Shown here in pieces: positions 27,672-37,123 of a DNA stretch of 51,279 bases. The notes under the pieces were generated by a model. That model was not told the DNA's origin, made no database searches, and saw only the letters and a list, made by a program, of their open reading frames with translations. The stretch is from Methylophaga sp. (GTDB taxonomy: Bacteria > Pseudomonadota > Gammaproteobacteria > Nitrosococcales > Methylophagaceae). Each line of letters starts with the position of its first letter. Position 1 is the stretch's first letter. The DNA lies in the NCBI RefSeq assembly GCF_030651745.1, contig NZ_JAUSCC010000031.1:1-51279 (forward strand). Direction: 5' to 3'. The position numbers and the translations under genes are program-made.

Positions 27672-27824
27672 AACATCCCTTTTTTGGCTGGCAATATAGC
27701 AGTTTGTCCGTGGTGAAGCTTTAGTCAGGGTTAATCTGCAAAATTAACGTCTTATGCGCAGATCATGCCGGCCGGCTTCTGCTAGACTCAACGGGATATT
27801 CACTGATTAAACAACGGAGCAAGT

Positions 27825-29354
27825 ATGGCCCACGAAGAGCTGCATCTGAATTTACGTAATCTCACTATGGAGGATTACGACCAGCTCAAAACTCTGATGG
27901 ATACAGTCTATGAGGATATTGGTGGTGCCTGGCCCAAACCGACCATTGAAGCCTTGATTAATCAGTTTCAGGATGGGCAGATCTGCATCGAGGATTCGGG
28001 AGAACTGATTGCGGTGGCATTAACGGTCATGGTCAGTTATGAACGCTTCAGCAACCCGCATACCTACGATGATTTGATTCTGAGTAACGATAAAATCTGG
28101 CACAACCCGCATGGCGACTCATTATACGGTCTGGATGTATTCATTCATCCGGAATATCGCGGTTACCGTTTAGGTCGTCGTTTGTATGAAGCCCGCAAGG
28201 AATTGTGTCGATCAATGAATCTGCGAGCCATTCTGGCCGGTGGTCGTATCCCCAACTACCATAAATACGCAGACAAGTTTTCACCAGCTGAATACATTGA
28301 TCAGGTCTCACGAAAAGAGATTTATGATCCCATTCTGACCTTTCAGCTTTCCAATGATTTTCAGGTTATGCGGCTGATGCACAAGTATCTTCCCGAAGAC
28401 GAGAAGTCTTTGGGACACGCCACATTGCTGGATTGGAACAATATTCTTTACACACCGCCATCATCGGTATTGAACGTTCGTAAAACCCAGGTTCGGCTTG
28501 GGGCTGTGCAATGGCAGATGCGTGAATTTGCCTCGGTTGAAGAAGTGCTTAAACAAGTCGAGTATTTTGTCGATGCCTTGTCTGATTACAAAAGTGATTT
28601 TGCGTTATTTCCGGAATTCTTTAATGCGCCGTTAATGGGATTGACCGATCAGGTCGACCAGACCCGGGCTATTCGGTTTTTAGCCAGCTATACCCAACAG
28701 TTCCGCGATGCCATGTCGGATATGGCGGTCAGTTACAACATCAATATCATCACCGGTTCTATGCCGTTATTGGAAAATGACCGGGTTTATAACGTGTCCT
28801 ATCTCTGCCACCGCGATGGTCGGGTGGAAGAACAACGCAAAATCCATATTACTCCGCATGAACGACGTGACTGGGTCATTGAAGGTGGCAACAAGTTTCA
28901 GGTGTTTGAAACCGATGCCGGCCGGGTGGCTATCATGATTTGTTATGACATTGAGTTTCCTGAATTGGGACGGATTGCCGCCGATCAGGAAGTGGATATT
29001 ATTTTTGTGCCCTTCTGGACTGATACCAAAAACAGTTATCTGCGAGTACGTCATTGTGCTCAGGCTCGCGCCATTGAAAATGAATGTTATGTGGCTATCA
29101 CCGGCAGTGTCGGCAACCTGCCCAAAGTGGAAAACCTCGATGTGCAGTACGCACAATCTTCGGTATTCTCGCCCTCAGATTTTGCCTTCCCGCACGATGC
29201 CATCATGGCCGAAACAACACCTAACAGTGAAATGATCATGTTTTCAGATCTGGACTTAGACAAACTCAAACTGGTACGGAGTGAGGGTGCTGTGACCAAT
29301 CTGAAAGATCGGCGGGCTGATCTTTATGAGCTGTTTATCAAAAATACTGACTAG
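27825..29354 (+). CDS. GNAT acetyltransferase-nitrilase fusion protein (YhcX-like)
   Basis: 509 residues with two domains. Residues 8-150 are a GNAT N-acetyltransferase with the acetyl-CoA loop in YRGYRLGRRLY. Residues 220-505 are a carbon-nitrogen hydrolase whose triad is visible: Glu in FALFPEFF, Lys in RKIHITPHE and Cys in IMICYDIEFPE. The layout matches the YhcX-type fused amidohydrolases; the substrate is unknown, and acylation followed by amide hydrolysis is only a guess. CGGAG precedes the ATG. It is monocistronic and convergent with ccoG. Confidence 0.88.
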   Translation: MAHEELHLNLRNLTMEDYDQLKTLMDTVYEDIGGAWPKPTIEALINQFQDGQICIEDSGELIAVALTVMVSYERFSNPHTYDDLILSNDKIWHNPHGDSLYGLDVFIHPEYRGYRLGRRLYEARKELCRSMNLRAILAGGRIPNYHKYADKFSPAEYIDQVSRKEIYDPILTFQLSNDFQVMRLMHKYLPEDEKSLGHATLLDWNNILYTPPSSVLNVRKTQVRLGAVQWQMREFASVEEVLKQVEYFVDALSDYKSDFALFPEFFNAPLMGLTDQVDQTRAIRFLASYTQQFRDAMSDMAVSYNINIITGSMPLLENDRVYNVSYLCHRDGRVEEQRKIHITPHERRDWVIEGGNKFQVFETDAGRVAIMICYDIEFPELGRIAADQEVDIIFVPFWTDTKNSYLRVRHCAQARAIENECYVAITGSVGNLPKVENLDVQYAQSSVFSPSDFAFPHDAIMAETTPNSEMIMFSDLDLDKLKLVRSEGAVTNLKDRRADLYELFIKNTD

Positions 29355-29367
29355 GGCTTTTTCAACC

Positions 29368-29393
29368 CGCACCCAAGTTATTTCTTGGGTGCG
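29368..29393. terminator. Hairpin between the nitrilase fusion and ccoG genes
   Basis: CGCACCCAAG (29368-29377) and CTTGGGTGCG (29384-29393) form a perfect 10-bp stem with a 6-nt loop. It includes the ccoG stop codon. It lacks a good U-tract on either side, so it may be a weak bidirectional terminator or an RNA 3'-end stabiliser. Confidence 0.5.
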
Positions 29394-30802
29394 ATAAAGA
29401 TGGTTTGATAGGTAATTTCTGACTCAGGTCCATCAATCACTTCGACATTGAAAATAAGTGGGCTGATGCCTGGTTGCAGCTTATCCTCTGGCACTTTAAC
29501 CAATGCAGTAATGGTTAAAACCTTGGCGGGTTCAATCACATACGATTCATGAATGCCATGCAGGTTAGCCCCATCCAGTCCTGCAACCCGATATTGCACT
29601 TCAATCGGCACATTTTCTTTGTTAAGCAGCTTCAGCGTATAACGATTCTGAATCGAGCCATCACTTAAACGCACAAATAACGGCTGACGATCCGGGCTGA
29701 CGCTGAAATCTGTCGATGACAACGATAAAAAGCCATACACAATACCCAACAGAGAAGCCAGCAGAATAAACGTGTAGATAATCACCCGAGGACGTTTGTA
29801 CAGCGCTTGTGGTTTGCTATGCCCTTGCAATTCAGCGTATGAAGCATAACGAATCAAGCCGCGCGGCTCATTGATTTTATCCATTACCGAATCACAGGCA
29901 TCAATGCACATACCACAAGTGATACAACCTTCCTGTTGACCTTTACGGATATCAATACCGGTCGGGCAGACATTGACGCAAAGTTTGCAATCAATACAGC
30001 TGCCTTTACTCGGATCGGTCTGGCCTTTTTTCAGTTTGCCGCGAGGTTCACCGCGCTCAGCATCATAAGCCGGCAAAATCGTATTCTGGTCATACATCAC
30101 CCCTTGCAAACGTGCATAAGGGCATAACCAGAAACACACCTGCTCACGCATAAAGCCGGCAAACACATAGGTGAAGGTGGTGAAAATGACCATCGCTATC
30201 CACACGGCAATATGCGCCTGCAGACTGAAGACATCACCCCACAATTCAAATGCATCGGTAAACCAGGCGGAAAAGGTCAGCCCGGTCAGCAAAGCAATAG
30301 CCATCCACAGGCTGTGTTTAGTGAATTTTTTCAAAATTTTGCCAACCGACCACGGGGCTTGTTTGAAGCGTAATTGTTTTTGGGGTGTATCACCCTCAAA
30401 TTTGGTTTCAATCCAGGTATAAATATCGGTCCACACGGTCTGGAAACAGAAATAACCACAAAACACCCGTCCAGCCACACTGGTCACCGCCGCCAGCAAA
30501 ATGGCAAAGAACAACAATGTCAGCGACAGCATCCAGATATCCTGCGGGAAAATAGTCAGTTCAAAAAAATGAAACTGACGATTGGGGATATCCAGCAATA
30601 CCGCTTGCTCACCATTCCAGCGAATGTATGGCACCAGGAAATAGATCAGCCACACTGACATGCCAAACCATTTCAGATTACGGAAGCGACCCGACATACG
30701 TTTGGCGACGATTTTCTCGCCTCCGGCATTCACATCCCAGTCGGCCATTTCTTCATAGATATCGCCATTTTTTTCCATAAAGTGAATCGGTTGTTCAATC
30801 AT
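29378..30802 (-). CDS. ccoG: Cytochrome c oxidase accessory protein CcoG (FixG/RdxA)
   Basis: 474 residues from the ATG at 30802. N-terminal membrane helices with CGYFCFQTVW, a central 2x[4Fe-4S] ferredoxin domain (CIDCKLCVNVCP and CITCGMCIDACD), and a C-terminal immunoglobulin-like periplasmic domain. CcoG reduces copper during assembly of cbb3-type cytochrome oxidase. An upstream in-frame GTG (30814) is possible, but GTGAG lies 7 nt before the ATG. It directly follows the MocR-type gene and is not beside ccoNOQP in this window. Confidence 0.93.
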   Translation of the reverse strand: MIEQPIHFMEKNGDIYEEMADWDVNAGGEKIVAKRMSGRFRNLKWFGMSVWLIYFLVPYIRWNGEQAVLLDIPNRQFHFFELTIFPQDIWMLSLTLLFFAILLAAVTSVAGRVFCGYFCFQTVWTDIYTWIETKFEGDTPQKQLRFKQAPWSVGKILKKFTKHSLWMAIALLTGLTFSAWFTDAFELWGDVFSLQAHIAVWIAMVIFTTFTYVFAGFMREQVCFWLCPYARLQGVMYDQNTILPAYDAERGEPRGKLKKGQTDPSKGSCIDCKLCVNVCPTGIDIRKGQQEGCITCGMCIDACDSVMDKINEPRGLIRYASYAELQGHSKPQALYKRPRVIIYTFILLASLLGIVYGFLSLSSTDFSVSPDRQPLFVRLSDGSIQNRYTLKLLNKENVPIEVQYRVAGLDGANLHGIHESYVIEPAKVLTITALVKVPEDKLQPGISPLIFNVEVIDGPESEITYQTIFIAPKK

Positions 30803-30821
30803 ATTTTTGCTCACTTTCGGG

Positions 30822-32213
30822 TTAGATGATGTGATGGGAGACGGTGGCAGGCTGAATCAACAAGCCACGTAAAATGCTTAACGCCTGTGAAAGCGTTGCA
30901 TGATCCGGTGTCAGCCCGAGTGACAACCGAACCGCCTGACGCTGCCGATCACTAAAACCAAAACTGTTACATGCCACGACGGATACGCCCAATACCGTCG
31001 CCTGTTCAGCAAACGCATTCGCCTGCCAGCAACTGGGTAATTGCAGCCAGATATGATGGCCTGCTGCGTTACTGGAAAAATCCATTCCGGCCAATAGCTG
31101 TTTGGCGATCTGCTGACGTTGCTGGTTTTCTTCACGAATAGCTTCGGAAAAACGATTGATCCGCCCATCATGGATCCAGCGTGATACCAGAGCAGCCATC
31201 AATGGTGACGCCATGACGCTGATGGCACGTAAAACATTGGCCAGTCCCAATGCATGAGAATTACTGGGGGCAATCACATAGGCGAGACGTAATGCAGGCG
31301 TAATGCATTTGGATAGTGTGCGTATGTACCAGCTACGATCTGCCGCTAAATCAAATAAAGTTGTTTCAGGATCTTCCAGCAAAGGTGAATAGGGATCATC
31401 TTCAATAATGCTGATGTCATATTCTTCAGCAATGGCCACGATTTGCTGCCGTCTGGTTAATGACATGGTCGCCGTTGTCGGGTTATCCATGGTCGGCACC
31501 AGATAAATGGCTTTGATTGGGTATTGTCTGCACGCTTGTTCAAACGCATCCGGCAACACGCCTTGTTCGTCCATACTCAATGGCTGTAATGCCAATTGAA
31601 GTTGTTCTGCCGCAGACTTCAACCCCGGATAGACAAATTCACCACAGGCAATGATATCTCCGGGTTGAGCCATAGATTGCAAAATGGCATATAACGCCGC
31701 CTGGGCTCCACCGGTTATTAAGGTACGTTCCGTCGTTACCTTGTCGATTGTCTGTGCCAACCAGCCAGCGGCTGCACTTCGATCATGGGGATTACCGGCA
31801 CTATCCTGATAATGCAATTGCAATATGCGATCAGCACCTGAAATAAGCTGAGCGATGCCTTGCGGAATATGTTGTTGCAACCCTGCTGATTCGGGTTGTG
31901 GAGGATTATTCATGCTCAGGTCAAGTAAAGGCCGAGCCGTTGAAATATGTGAAATAAGCTTGCTTTCAACATGCTGACGGACAAAACTGCCACGGCCCGT
32001 TGTGGCATCAATTAATCCACGACGTCTGGCTTCATTAAAAGCACGAGTGACGGTGGTTAAGTCCACATTCAATGCTTCTGCCACGGCACGTTGTGGCGGT
32101 AAACGATCCCCCGCTTTGACATATCCGGAATAGATATCGGCTTCCAAGGCTTCCACAATGCCGAGGTATTTGGTTTTGGCATCGGATTCGATTCGAGCTT
32201 TCCACGAGCGCAT
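30822..32213 (-). CDS. MocR-type GntR/aminotransferase-fold transcription regulator
   Basis: 463 residues. Residues 1-75 form a GntR winged helix (RLPPQRAVAEALNVDLTTV), followed by a fold-type I aminotransferase domain with the PLP Lys in TLSKCITPALRLAYV and Asn/Asp ligands in VPTMDNPTTAT and IIEDDPYSP. MocR proteins use PLP chemistry to sense ligands such as PLP, GABA or taurine. AGGAG is 6 nt from the ATG. Its stop lies about 20 nt before ccoG, so it probably shares a transcript with it. The regulated pathway is unknown. Confidence 0.88.
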   Translation of the reverse strand: MRSWKARIESDAKTKYLGIVEALEADIYSGYVKAGDRLPPQRAVAEALNVDLTTVTRAFNEARRRGLIDATTGRGSFVRQHVESKLISHISTARPLLDLSMNNPPQPESAGLQQHIPQGIAQLISGADRILQLHYQDSAGNPHDRSAAAGWLAQTIDKVTTERTLITGGAQAALYAILQSMAQPGDIIACGEFVYPGLKSAAEQLQLALQPLSMDEQGVLPDAFEQACRQYPIKAIYLVPTMDNPTTATMSLTRRQQIVAIAEEYDISIIEDDPYSPLLEDPETTLFDLAADRSWYIRTLSKCITPALRLAYVIAPSNSHALGLANVLRAISVMASPLMAALVSRWIHDGRINRFSEAIREENQQRQQIAKQLLAGMDFSSNAAGHHIWLQLPSCWQANAFAEQATVLGVSVVACNSFGFSDRQRQAVRLSLGLTPDHATLSQALSILRGLLIQPATVSHHII

Positions 32214-32275
32214 AGGTGCTCCTAATTACTGTTTAGAAGTCACGTTAGGCACTTTCCCAGACAAAAACAAACTTA

Positions 32276-32381
32276 TTTGCATACAAAAATAAATAATGTA
32301 TGGATATAACTACTGTTTTATTTTAATTGTATGGCCTGCATGCCGTTTTAATGTATTGATTTGCATCCAAGCCATACAATT
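32276..32381 (-). promoter_or_regulatory. Candidate operator array upstream of the MocR-type gene
   Basis: The gap before the regulator contains AATTGTATGGC (32325-32335) and its exact complement GCCATACAATT (32371-32381) 46 bp apart, plus related copies AATGTATGGAT (32295-32305), ATGTATTGATTTGCATCC and TTTGCATACAAA. Repeated CCATACA-type half-sites spaced by whole helical turns are typical of MocR-family operators. Autoregulation is inferred. Confidence 0.5.
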
Positions 32382-32460
32382 TTTTACAACAAAACAGATT
32401 GCAAAATGAGAGATTCATACTGCATTGCGCAAAAAAGCCGAAATGCTCTGCGCCAGAGAT

Positions 32461-35055
32461 TTATAGGTTTTTCTGTCGTTTGCTGGCTGCAGAGATAATC
32501 TCTTGCCATTCAGTGACCGGAGCCGGTTTACCAAAAAAATAGCCTTGATAAACATGGCAGCCGAATTTTTCCAGCAAAGCCGCCTGTTCTGCTGTTTCCA
32601 CACCTTCAGCAATCACCGCTAAATCCAGACTCTGTCCCAGAGCAATAATGGTGCTGACGATGGCTTCATCATTGACGTCGGTCAGTACATCATGAACAAA
32701 CGACTGGTCGATTTTCAATTTATTCAGAGGCAGTAATTTTAAATAACTTAGCGAAGCGTAACCGGTGCCAAAATCGTCCAGGGCAAAACGTAAACCACGC
32801 TGACGTAAAGCATTCATGCGCTCGATAGTGTGATCAATATCCTCAATTAACAGGCTTTCGGTGATTTCAAGTTCCAAGTGATTGGGATTAACCTTTAGCT
32901 CGATCAAGCAACTGTCGATATAGTCAATAAATTGCAAATGACGGAATTGCCTTGGACTGATATTGACTGATAAGGTCAGGTTTTCCATACCCGGTATTGT
33001 CGACCACTCGGCGAGGATCTGGCAGGCTTTTCTTAATACCCAGGCCCCCAGAGGGATGATCAGACCACTTGATTCGGCTATAGGGATAAAGTCGGCTGGT
33101 GAAATAAACCCTTCCACCGGGTCATTCCAGCGTAATAATGCTTCCATGCCGACATACTGCTTGTCACTACTGATTTGTGGCTGTACATACAACTCGAGCT
33201 GCTGCAGAGCAATGGCATCGCGTAATTTACGTTCCAATTCGCTGCGCCGGTTCACTTCTTTCTGCATGGTCGGATCAAAGAATTTCAGGCTGTTACGCCC
33301 GGATGCTTTGGCTCGATATAACGCCATATCGGCATCTTGCAGTAAGCGTTCAACATCGCCCTCTGCATCCGAAAACAAGGCGATACCAACACTGGCTGAG
33401 GCAATGTACTGAGTCTGATCCAGGCTAAAAGGCAGAATAAAATCTTGCAGGATTTCTTCAGCAAATTTTTGAGCACTGGTTTGTACCTCGTCGCGAAGTA
33501 CTCCCATATTAGGCTTGACGATGACAAACTCATCAGAACCCAATCTGGCGGCCAAGTCCTGTGAAGCCAGCCGACTCTGAAGCCTTTTGGAAACCGCTTG
33601 CAGTAATAAATCCCCTGCGTGATGTCCCAGGGTATCGTTTAATGTTTTAAAGGCATCCAAATCAACGATCAGCAAAGCCCCTTCCTGGTGAAACTGACCA
33701 TTTTCAGCCAGTGCATCCTCCAGAAACTCCATCAATAAGCGACGATTGGCCAGACCGGTGAGGGAATCATATAAAGCCAGTTTGCGCAGCTGCTTTTGTA
33801 TCAACAGATAATCCGTAATATCGGTAGAAATACCGCATAACGCGTAAACAGTGCCATCTTCCTGTCGCAGCGGCAGCTTCACCGAAAGAAAGGTTTGTGG
33901 TGTTTCCGACCCAAGCACGGTATTGATTTCTTCTTCAACGATCCGCTCCCCTTTTTCGATGACTCTGAGATCATTTTCACGCAGCGTTTTACAGGTTTCC
34001 TGATCAAATAATATGGTGTCGGTTTTACCCAGGATATCTTTTTCATCCAGACCAATCAGCTTGCATACGTTCTGATTGACATACTGGTAATTCAATTGCA
34101 GATCTTTGATATAAATATGCGCATCGACACTATCGAGAATAACGCTCAGGTTTTGTTCAGATTGCCGTAAGGAAATCGTTTTTTCATGGACGCGCCGCCG
34201 CAATAACAATGAAAAACCGACGGCACTTACAAACCCTACAATTAACGCTATCAATAACCACCATAATTCTTTTGGAATAATGGTTTTGACCGCAGGGTTG
34301 TTCCATGTTTGTAATACGGAGAAATATGGCGAATTGGCTTCGTTTTGCCATTTTTGCAAATAATTATCCAGTGTCTCCAATACGTCGCCATGTTTACCTT
34401 TTGAGGTAGCGAAATATAAACGACTCGGCTGAAAAATAATGGAGGTGGGTTTTAAGTTCAGTTCAGCGGCTTTCAGCTCACTGATAAAGTTATTGGCAGT
34501 CACCGCATCGGCAACACCATTTACCAGGGCTGCAAAAGCTGCTTGCTGTGTATCGACCAAAACAAAGGTCACATCAATATTAAAGCTTTCCGCCAGTTGA
34601 TTAAGATAATCGTACTGAATCGAGCCTTTCAGTAACGCCAGACGCTTACCATCCAGCTCCAGCAAGCTACTTAGGTTATTACCTCGACTGACGTAGATCT
34701 GTGACCAACTGAGCAGCGCCGGTGTGGAATGAAAATCATATAAATCTGTACGAGTTACCGCCATCGCGACATCTGGTAACAAATCAATTTCGCCCTTAGC
34801 TAGCATTTGCAGACAGTCATTCCAATAACAAGGTACGGCAATTAACTGCCAGTTTTCCCGCTCGGCAACTATCCGCAAAATATCGCCTAAAATCCCACTC
34901 ACTTGCCCGTCAGAGTTCATCAACAACTTAGGTGGATTTTCATAGATCCCCACTCGCAGAGTGGTTTGCTCAGCCAGTAGTTTTCCGCTGGTTAATGATG
35001 TCAATAGCAACACCATTAACGAGCTTAAACTGAAAAAATTGGCTTTGGGAATCAT
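32461..35055 (-). CDS. Periplasmic-sensor SBP-PAS-GGDEF-EAL c-di-GMP phosphodiesterase
   Basis: 864 residues: signal/anchor, a family 3 solute-binding sensor domain (about 30-250), one membrane helix (about 265-290), PAS (about 300-420), GGDEF (about 430-590) and EAL (about 600-855). The GGDEF motif reads GSDEF and lacks an evident I-site, so it may be inactive. The EAL domain is complete: MEALLRWNDP, NISPRQF, LEITES, LDDFGTGYASL, KIDQSFV and AEGVETAEQ. It probably hydrolyses c-di-GMP in response to a periplasmic ligand. No ribosome binding site is obvious. Confidence 0.88.
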   Translation of the reverse strand: MIPKANFFSLSSLMVLLLTSLTSGKLLAEQTTLRVGIYENPPKLLMNSDGQVSGILGDILRIVAERENWQLIAVPCYWNDCLQMLAKGEIDLLPDVAMAVTRTDLYDFHSTPALLSWSQIYVSRGNNLSSLLELDGKRLALLKGSIQYDYLNQLAESFNIDVTFVLVDTQQAAFAALVNGVADAVTANNFISELKAAELNLKPTSIIFQPSRLYFATSKGKHGDVLETLDNYLQKWQNEANSPYFSVLQTWNNPAVKTIIPKELWWLLIALIVGFVSAVGFSLLLRRRVHEKTISLRQSEQNLSVILDSVDAHIYIKDLQLNYQYVNQNVCKLIGLDEKDILGKTDTILFDQETCKTLRENDLRVIEKGERIVEEEINTVLGSETPQTFLSVKLPLRQEDGTVYALCGISTDITDYLLIQKQLRKLALYDSLTGLANRRLLMEFLEDALAENGQFHQEGALLIVDLDAFKTLNDTLGHHAGDLLLQAVSKRLQSRLASQDLAARLGSDEFVIVKPNMGVLRDEVQTSAQKFAEEILQDFILPFSLDQTQYIASASVGIALFSDAEGDVERLLQDADMALYRAKASGRNSLKFFDPTMQKEVNRRSELERKLRDAIALQQLELYVQPQISSDKQYVGMEALLRWNDPVEGFISPADFIPIAESSGLIIPLGAWVLRKACQILAEWSTIPGMENLTLSVNISPRQFRHLQFIDYIDSCLIELKVNPNHLELEITESLLIEDIDHTIERMNALRQRGLRFALDDFGTGYASLSYLKLLPLNKLKIDQSFVHDVLTDVNDEAIVSTIIALGQSLDLAVIAEGVETAEQAALLEKFGCHVYQGYFFGKPAPVTEWQEIISAASKRQKNL

Positions 35056-35129
35056 TGATTGCGACAGTGGTCATCAGAGAAATACAGTTATAACAGATTT
35101 ATCTCGTTGTTATTTGCATATATCTAGCA

Positions 35130-35678
35130 TCAGTTATCGGTGATTGGCCAATGCATCACCGGATAATATTGGGGGCCATGATCGGTTGAAACCGATTTCA
35201 TTAATACCAGCTCTTGAGCTCTGAAACGGACCGGAGCAATAGCTACCGGGACCGCTTGCTTAGCCTTGCGAGCAAGGGTGATGTGAGGCTGATACGGTTT
35301 TATATCTATGGCTATATCAGCATCGCTGGCAATCTGTTGCAGCTTGTTTACCAGATCAAATAATTCGGCACTTGGTGCACGACTGGTCAGACAAAAGATC
35401 TTGGGAGTATCCCAATAAGAAAGATGATCAAACTGCATATGTATCTCAGGAAAACGCAATGATTCGGTGCCTGCTAATAAAGCGTTGATTTGCTGCTGAT
35501 CCAGTTGACCAAGAAACAATAGCGTTTGATGTAAGTTGGCAGTGGTTTGTAACTTTAAAGCTTTATCTTCAGGCAGACGTTTCATGATGTGCTGAATTTG
35601 CATGCGCGAATTCAGATCTGGCGACAAGGCAAAAAAATACCGCCCCGGGGTTAACTCAGTGTTTGGTGGTAAATTCAT
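35130..35678 (-). CDS. thpR: RNA 2',3'-cyclic phosphodiesterase (2H family)
   Basis: 182 residues, a 2H phosphoesterase with both catalytic motifs visible: HQTLLFLG and HITLARK. ThpR opens 2',3'-cyclic phosphates at RNA ends (earlier named 2'-5' RNA ligase) in the cytoplasm. It starts 1 nt after the diguanylate cyclase stop, so the two are almost certainly co-transcribed, an unusual partner for a signalling gene. Confidence 0.9.
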   Translation of the reverse strand: MNLPPNTELTPGRYFFALSPDLNSRMQIQHIMKRLPEDKALKLQTTANLHQTLLFLGQLDQQQINALLAGTESLRFPEIHMQFDHLSYWDTPKIFCLTSRAPSAELFDLVNKLQQIASDADIAIDIKPYQPHITLARKAKQAVPVAIAPVRFRAQELVLMKSVSTDHGPQYYPVMHWPITDN

Positions 35679-35679
35679 C

Positions 35680-37101
35680 TTAATCAGAGTCCGACATTAC
35701 AACCTGATTACGACCATTGTTCTTTGCAAGATACAATGCGTCGTCAGCACGCTTAATCGTATCACTGATGGTTTCTCCAAGCCTATACTCGCTGAGTCCA
35801 AAACTGGCTGTAATTTGGCGATCCACTGAGAAATCCATGGTTTGCACTTGCAGTCGAATCTGCTCGGCCAAGTGAAAAGCACCATTTTGTGAGGTCTGTG
35901 AACAGAGGATTAAAAACTCCTCACCTCCCCAGCGGCCGACCAGATCGTTTTCACGCACCATTGACTTCAACAGTGAAGCAAACTCTTTGATAACGTTATC
36001 CCCCACTTCATGACCATGCTCGTCATTAATGGTTTTAAAAAAATCTAAATCCAGCATGATCAGCGAAAACAGCTGTTGTGTTTGTTTGGCAGTTTCGATT
36101 TCGACATTAAAACGCTGATGCAGGGCATACCGGTTTGCCAGCCCTGTGAGATGGTCATATTGGGAAATTTGCTCAAGTTTATTATTGAGATGGCGTAAAT
36201 TTCGATTATGGTGATGCACCTGTCTGTAGCGAAACATCAGGATTATCAGCACCAGTATTACGCCGCTAAATAATATCCAGAATAAAGTCTTATCTTCAGG
36301 TTGAAGGTAATCTAAAGATAACCAGTTATTCAATACTCGCTGACGTTCCAGTTCAGTGGTATCGGCTATAACCTTGTTAAATATATCAAGCAATTGCGGT
36401 TCCCGGGTACTCACCCCCACAGACATTGCATATTGTAGATCCAATACCCCACTGATTTTCAGATGTGATACTCCCCAACGTAACATCTGAAAATTAATAG
36501 TCGGTACGGTATCTATGTATCCGTATACAAGGCCAGTTTCGACCATCTTCAGGCCTTCTCGGGATGACTTAACGACGTCTATATTGATATCGGGGTAACG
36601 ATTACGCAGCATTTCAATGCCGGCATAACCTTCCACCATCACAAAATCACGATCCAGAACTTGTTCAAATTTCACCACAAATTCATGACTTGGCTGGGTA
36701 GCGACTGCCAATGGATAAAAAATATAAGGCGTGGTGACATTTAACCAGTCACGGCGACTGGGTACATCCATGGCACTGGAAAGAATATCGCATTTGCCAT
36801 TTTGTATTAACTGCAATGACTGTTCCCAGCTAGAGCTTTGGACCAGTTCGATTGGCGTATTGATTTTGTCAGACCATAAAGCATAAAAATCCGACATGAT
36901 GCCGGTAAATTCACTCTTTTCATCAATACCCTCATAGGGCAGCCAATCAGGATCAGTACACAGCTTTATCGATTGTTTTTGACTGAGATAATCTTGCTCT
37001 ACCGCGCTCAATAGCACCGTAGCACTCACAGACTGGCTTGCCAGAAAGCTCATAAACATTAACGTAGAGGTGATAAGTTTCGTTACCGTCCCTGGCTGCA
37101 T
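35680..37101 (-). CDS. Periplasmic-sensor diguanylate cyclase (SBP-GGDEF)
   Basis: 473 residues: signal peptide, family 3 solute-binding sensor (about 30-275), one membrane helix (about 280-300) and a GGDEF domain with an active GGEEF in GRWGGEEFLIL and an I-site R-E-N-D five residues before it. It should make c-di-GMP when its periplasmic domain binds (or releases) an amino-acid-like ligand. AGGTG precedes the ATG. It follows yaaA by 22 nt and is followed by thpR. Confidence 0.9.
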   Translation of the reverse strand: MQPGTVTKLITSTLMFMSFLASQSVSATVLLSAVEQDYLSQKQSIKLCTDPDWLPYEGIDEKSEFTGIMSDFYALWSDKINTPIELVQSSSWEQSLQLIQNGKCDILSSAMDVPSRRDWLNVTTPYIFYPLAVATQPSHEFVVKFEQVLDRDFVMVEGYAGIEMLRNRYPDINIDVVKSSREGLKMVETGLVYGYIDTVPTINFQMLRWGVSHLKISGVLDLQYAMSVGVSTREPQLLDIFNKVIADTTELERQRVLNNWLSLDYLQPEDKTLFWILFSGVILVLIILMFRYRQVHHHNRNLRHLNNKLEQISQYDHLTGLANRYALHQRFNVEIETAKQTQQLFSLIMLDLDFFKTINDEHGHEVGDNVIKEFASLLKSMVRENDLVGRWGGEEFLILCSQTSQNGAFHLAEQIRLQVQTMDFSVDRQITASFGLSEYRLGETISDTIKRADDALYLAKNNGRNQVVMSDSD

Positions 37102-37123
37102 TGCCGCACCTATCTCACTTTAA

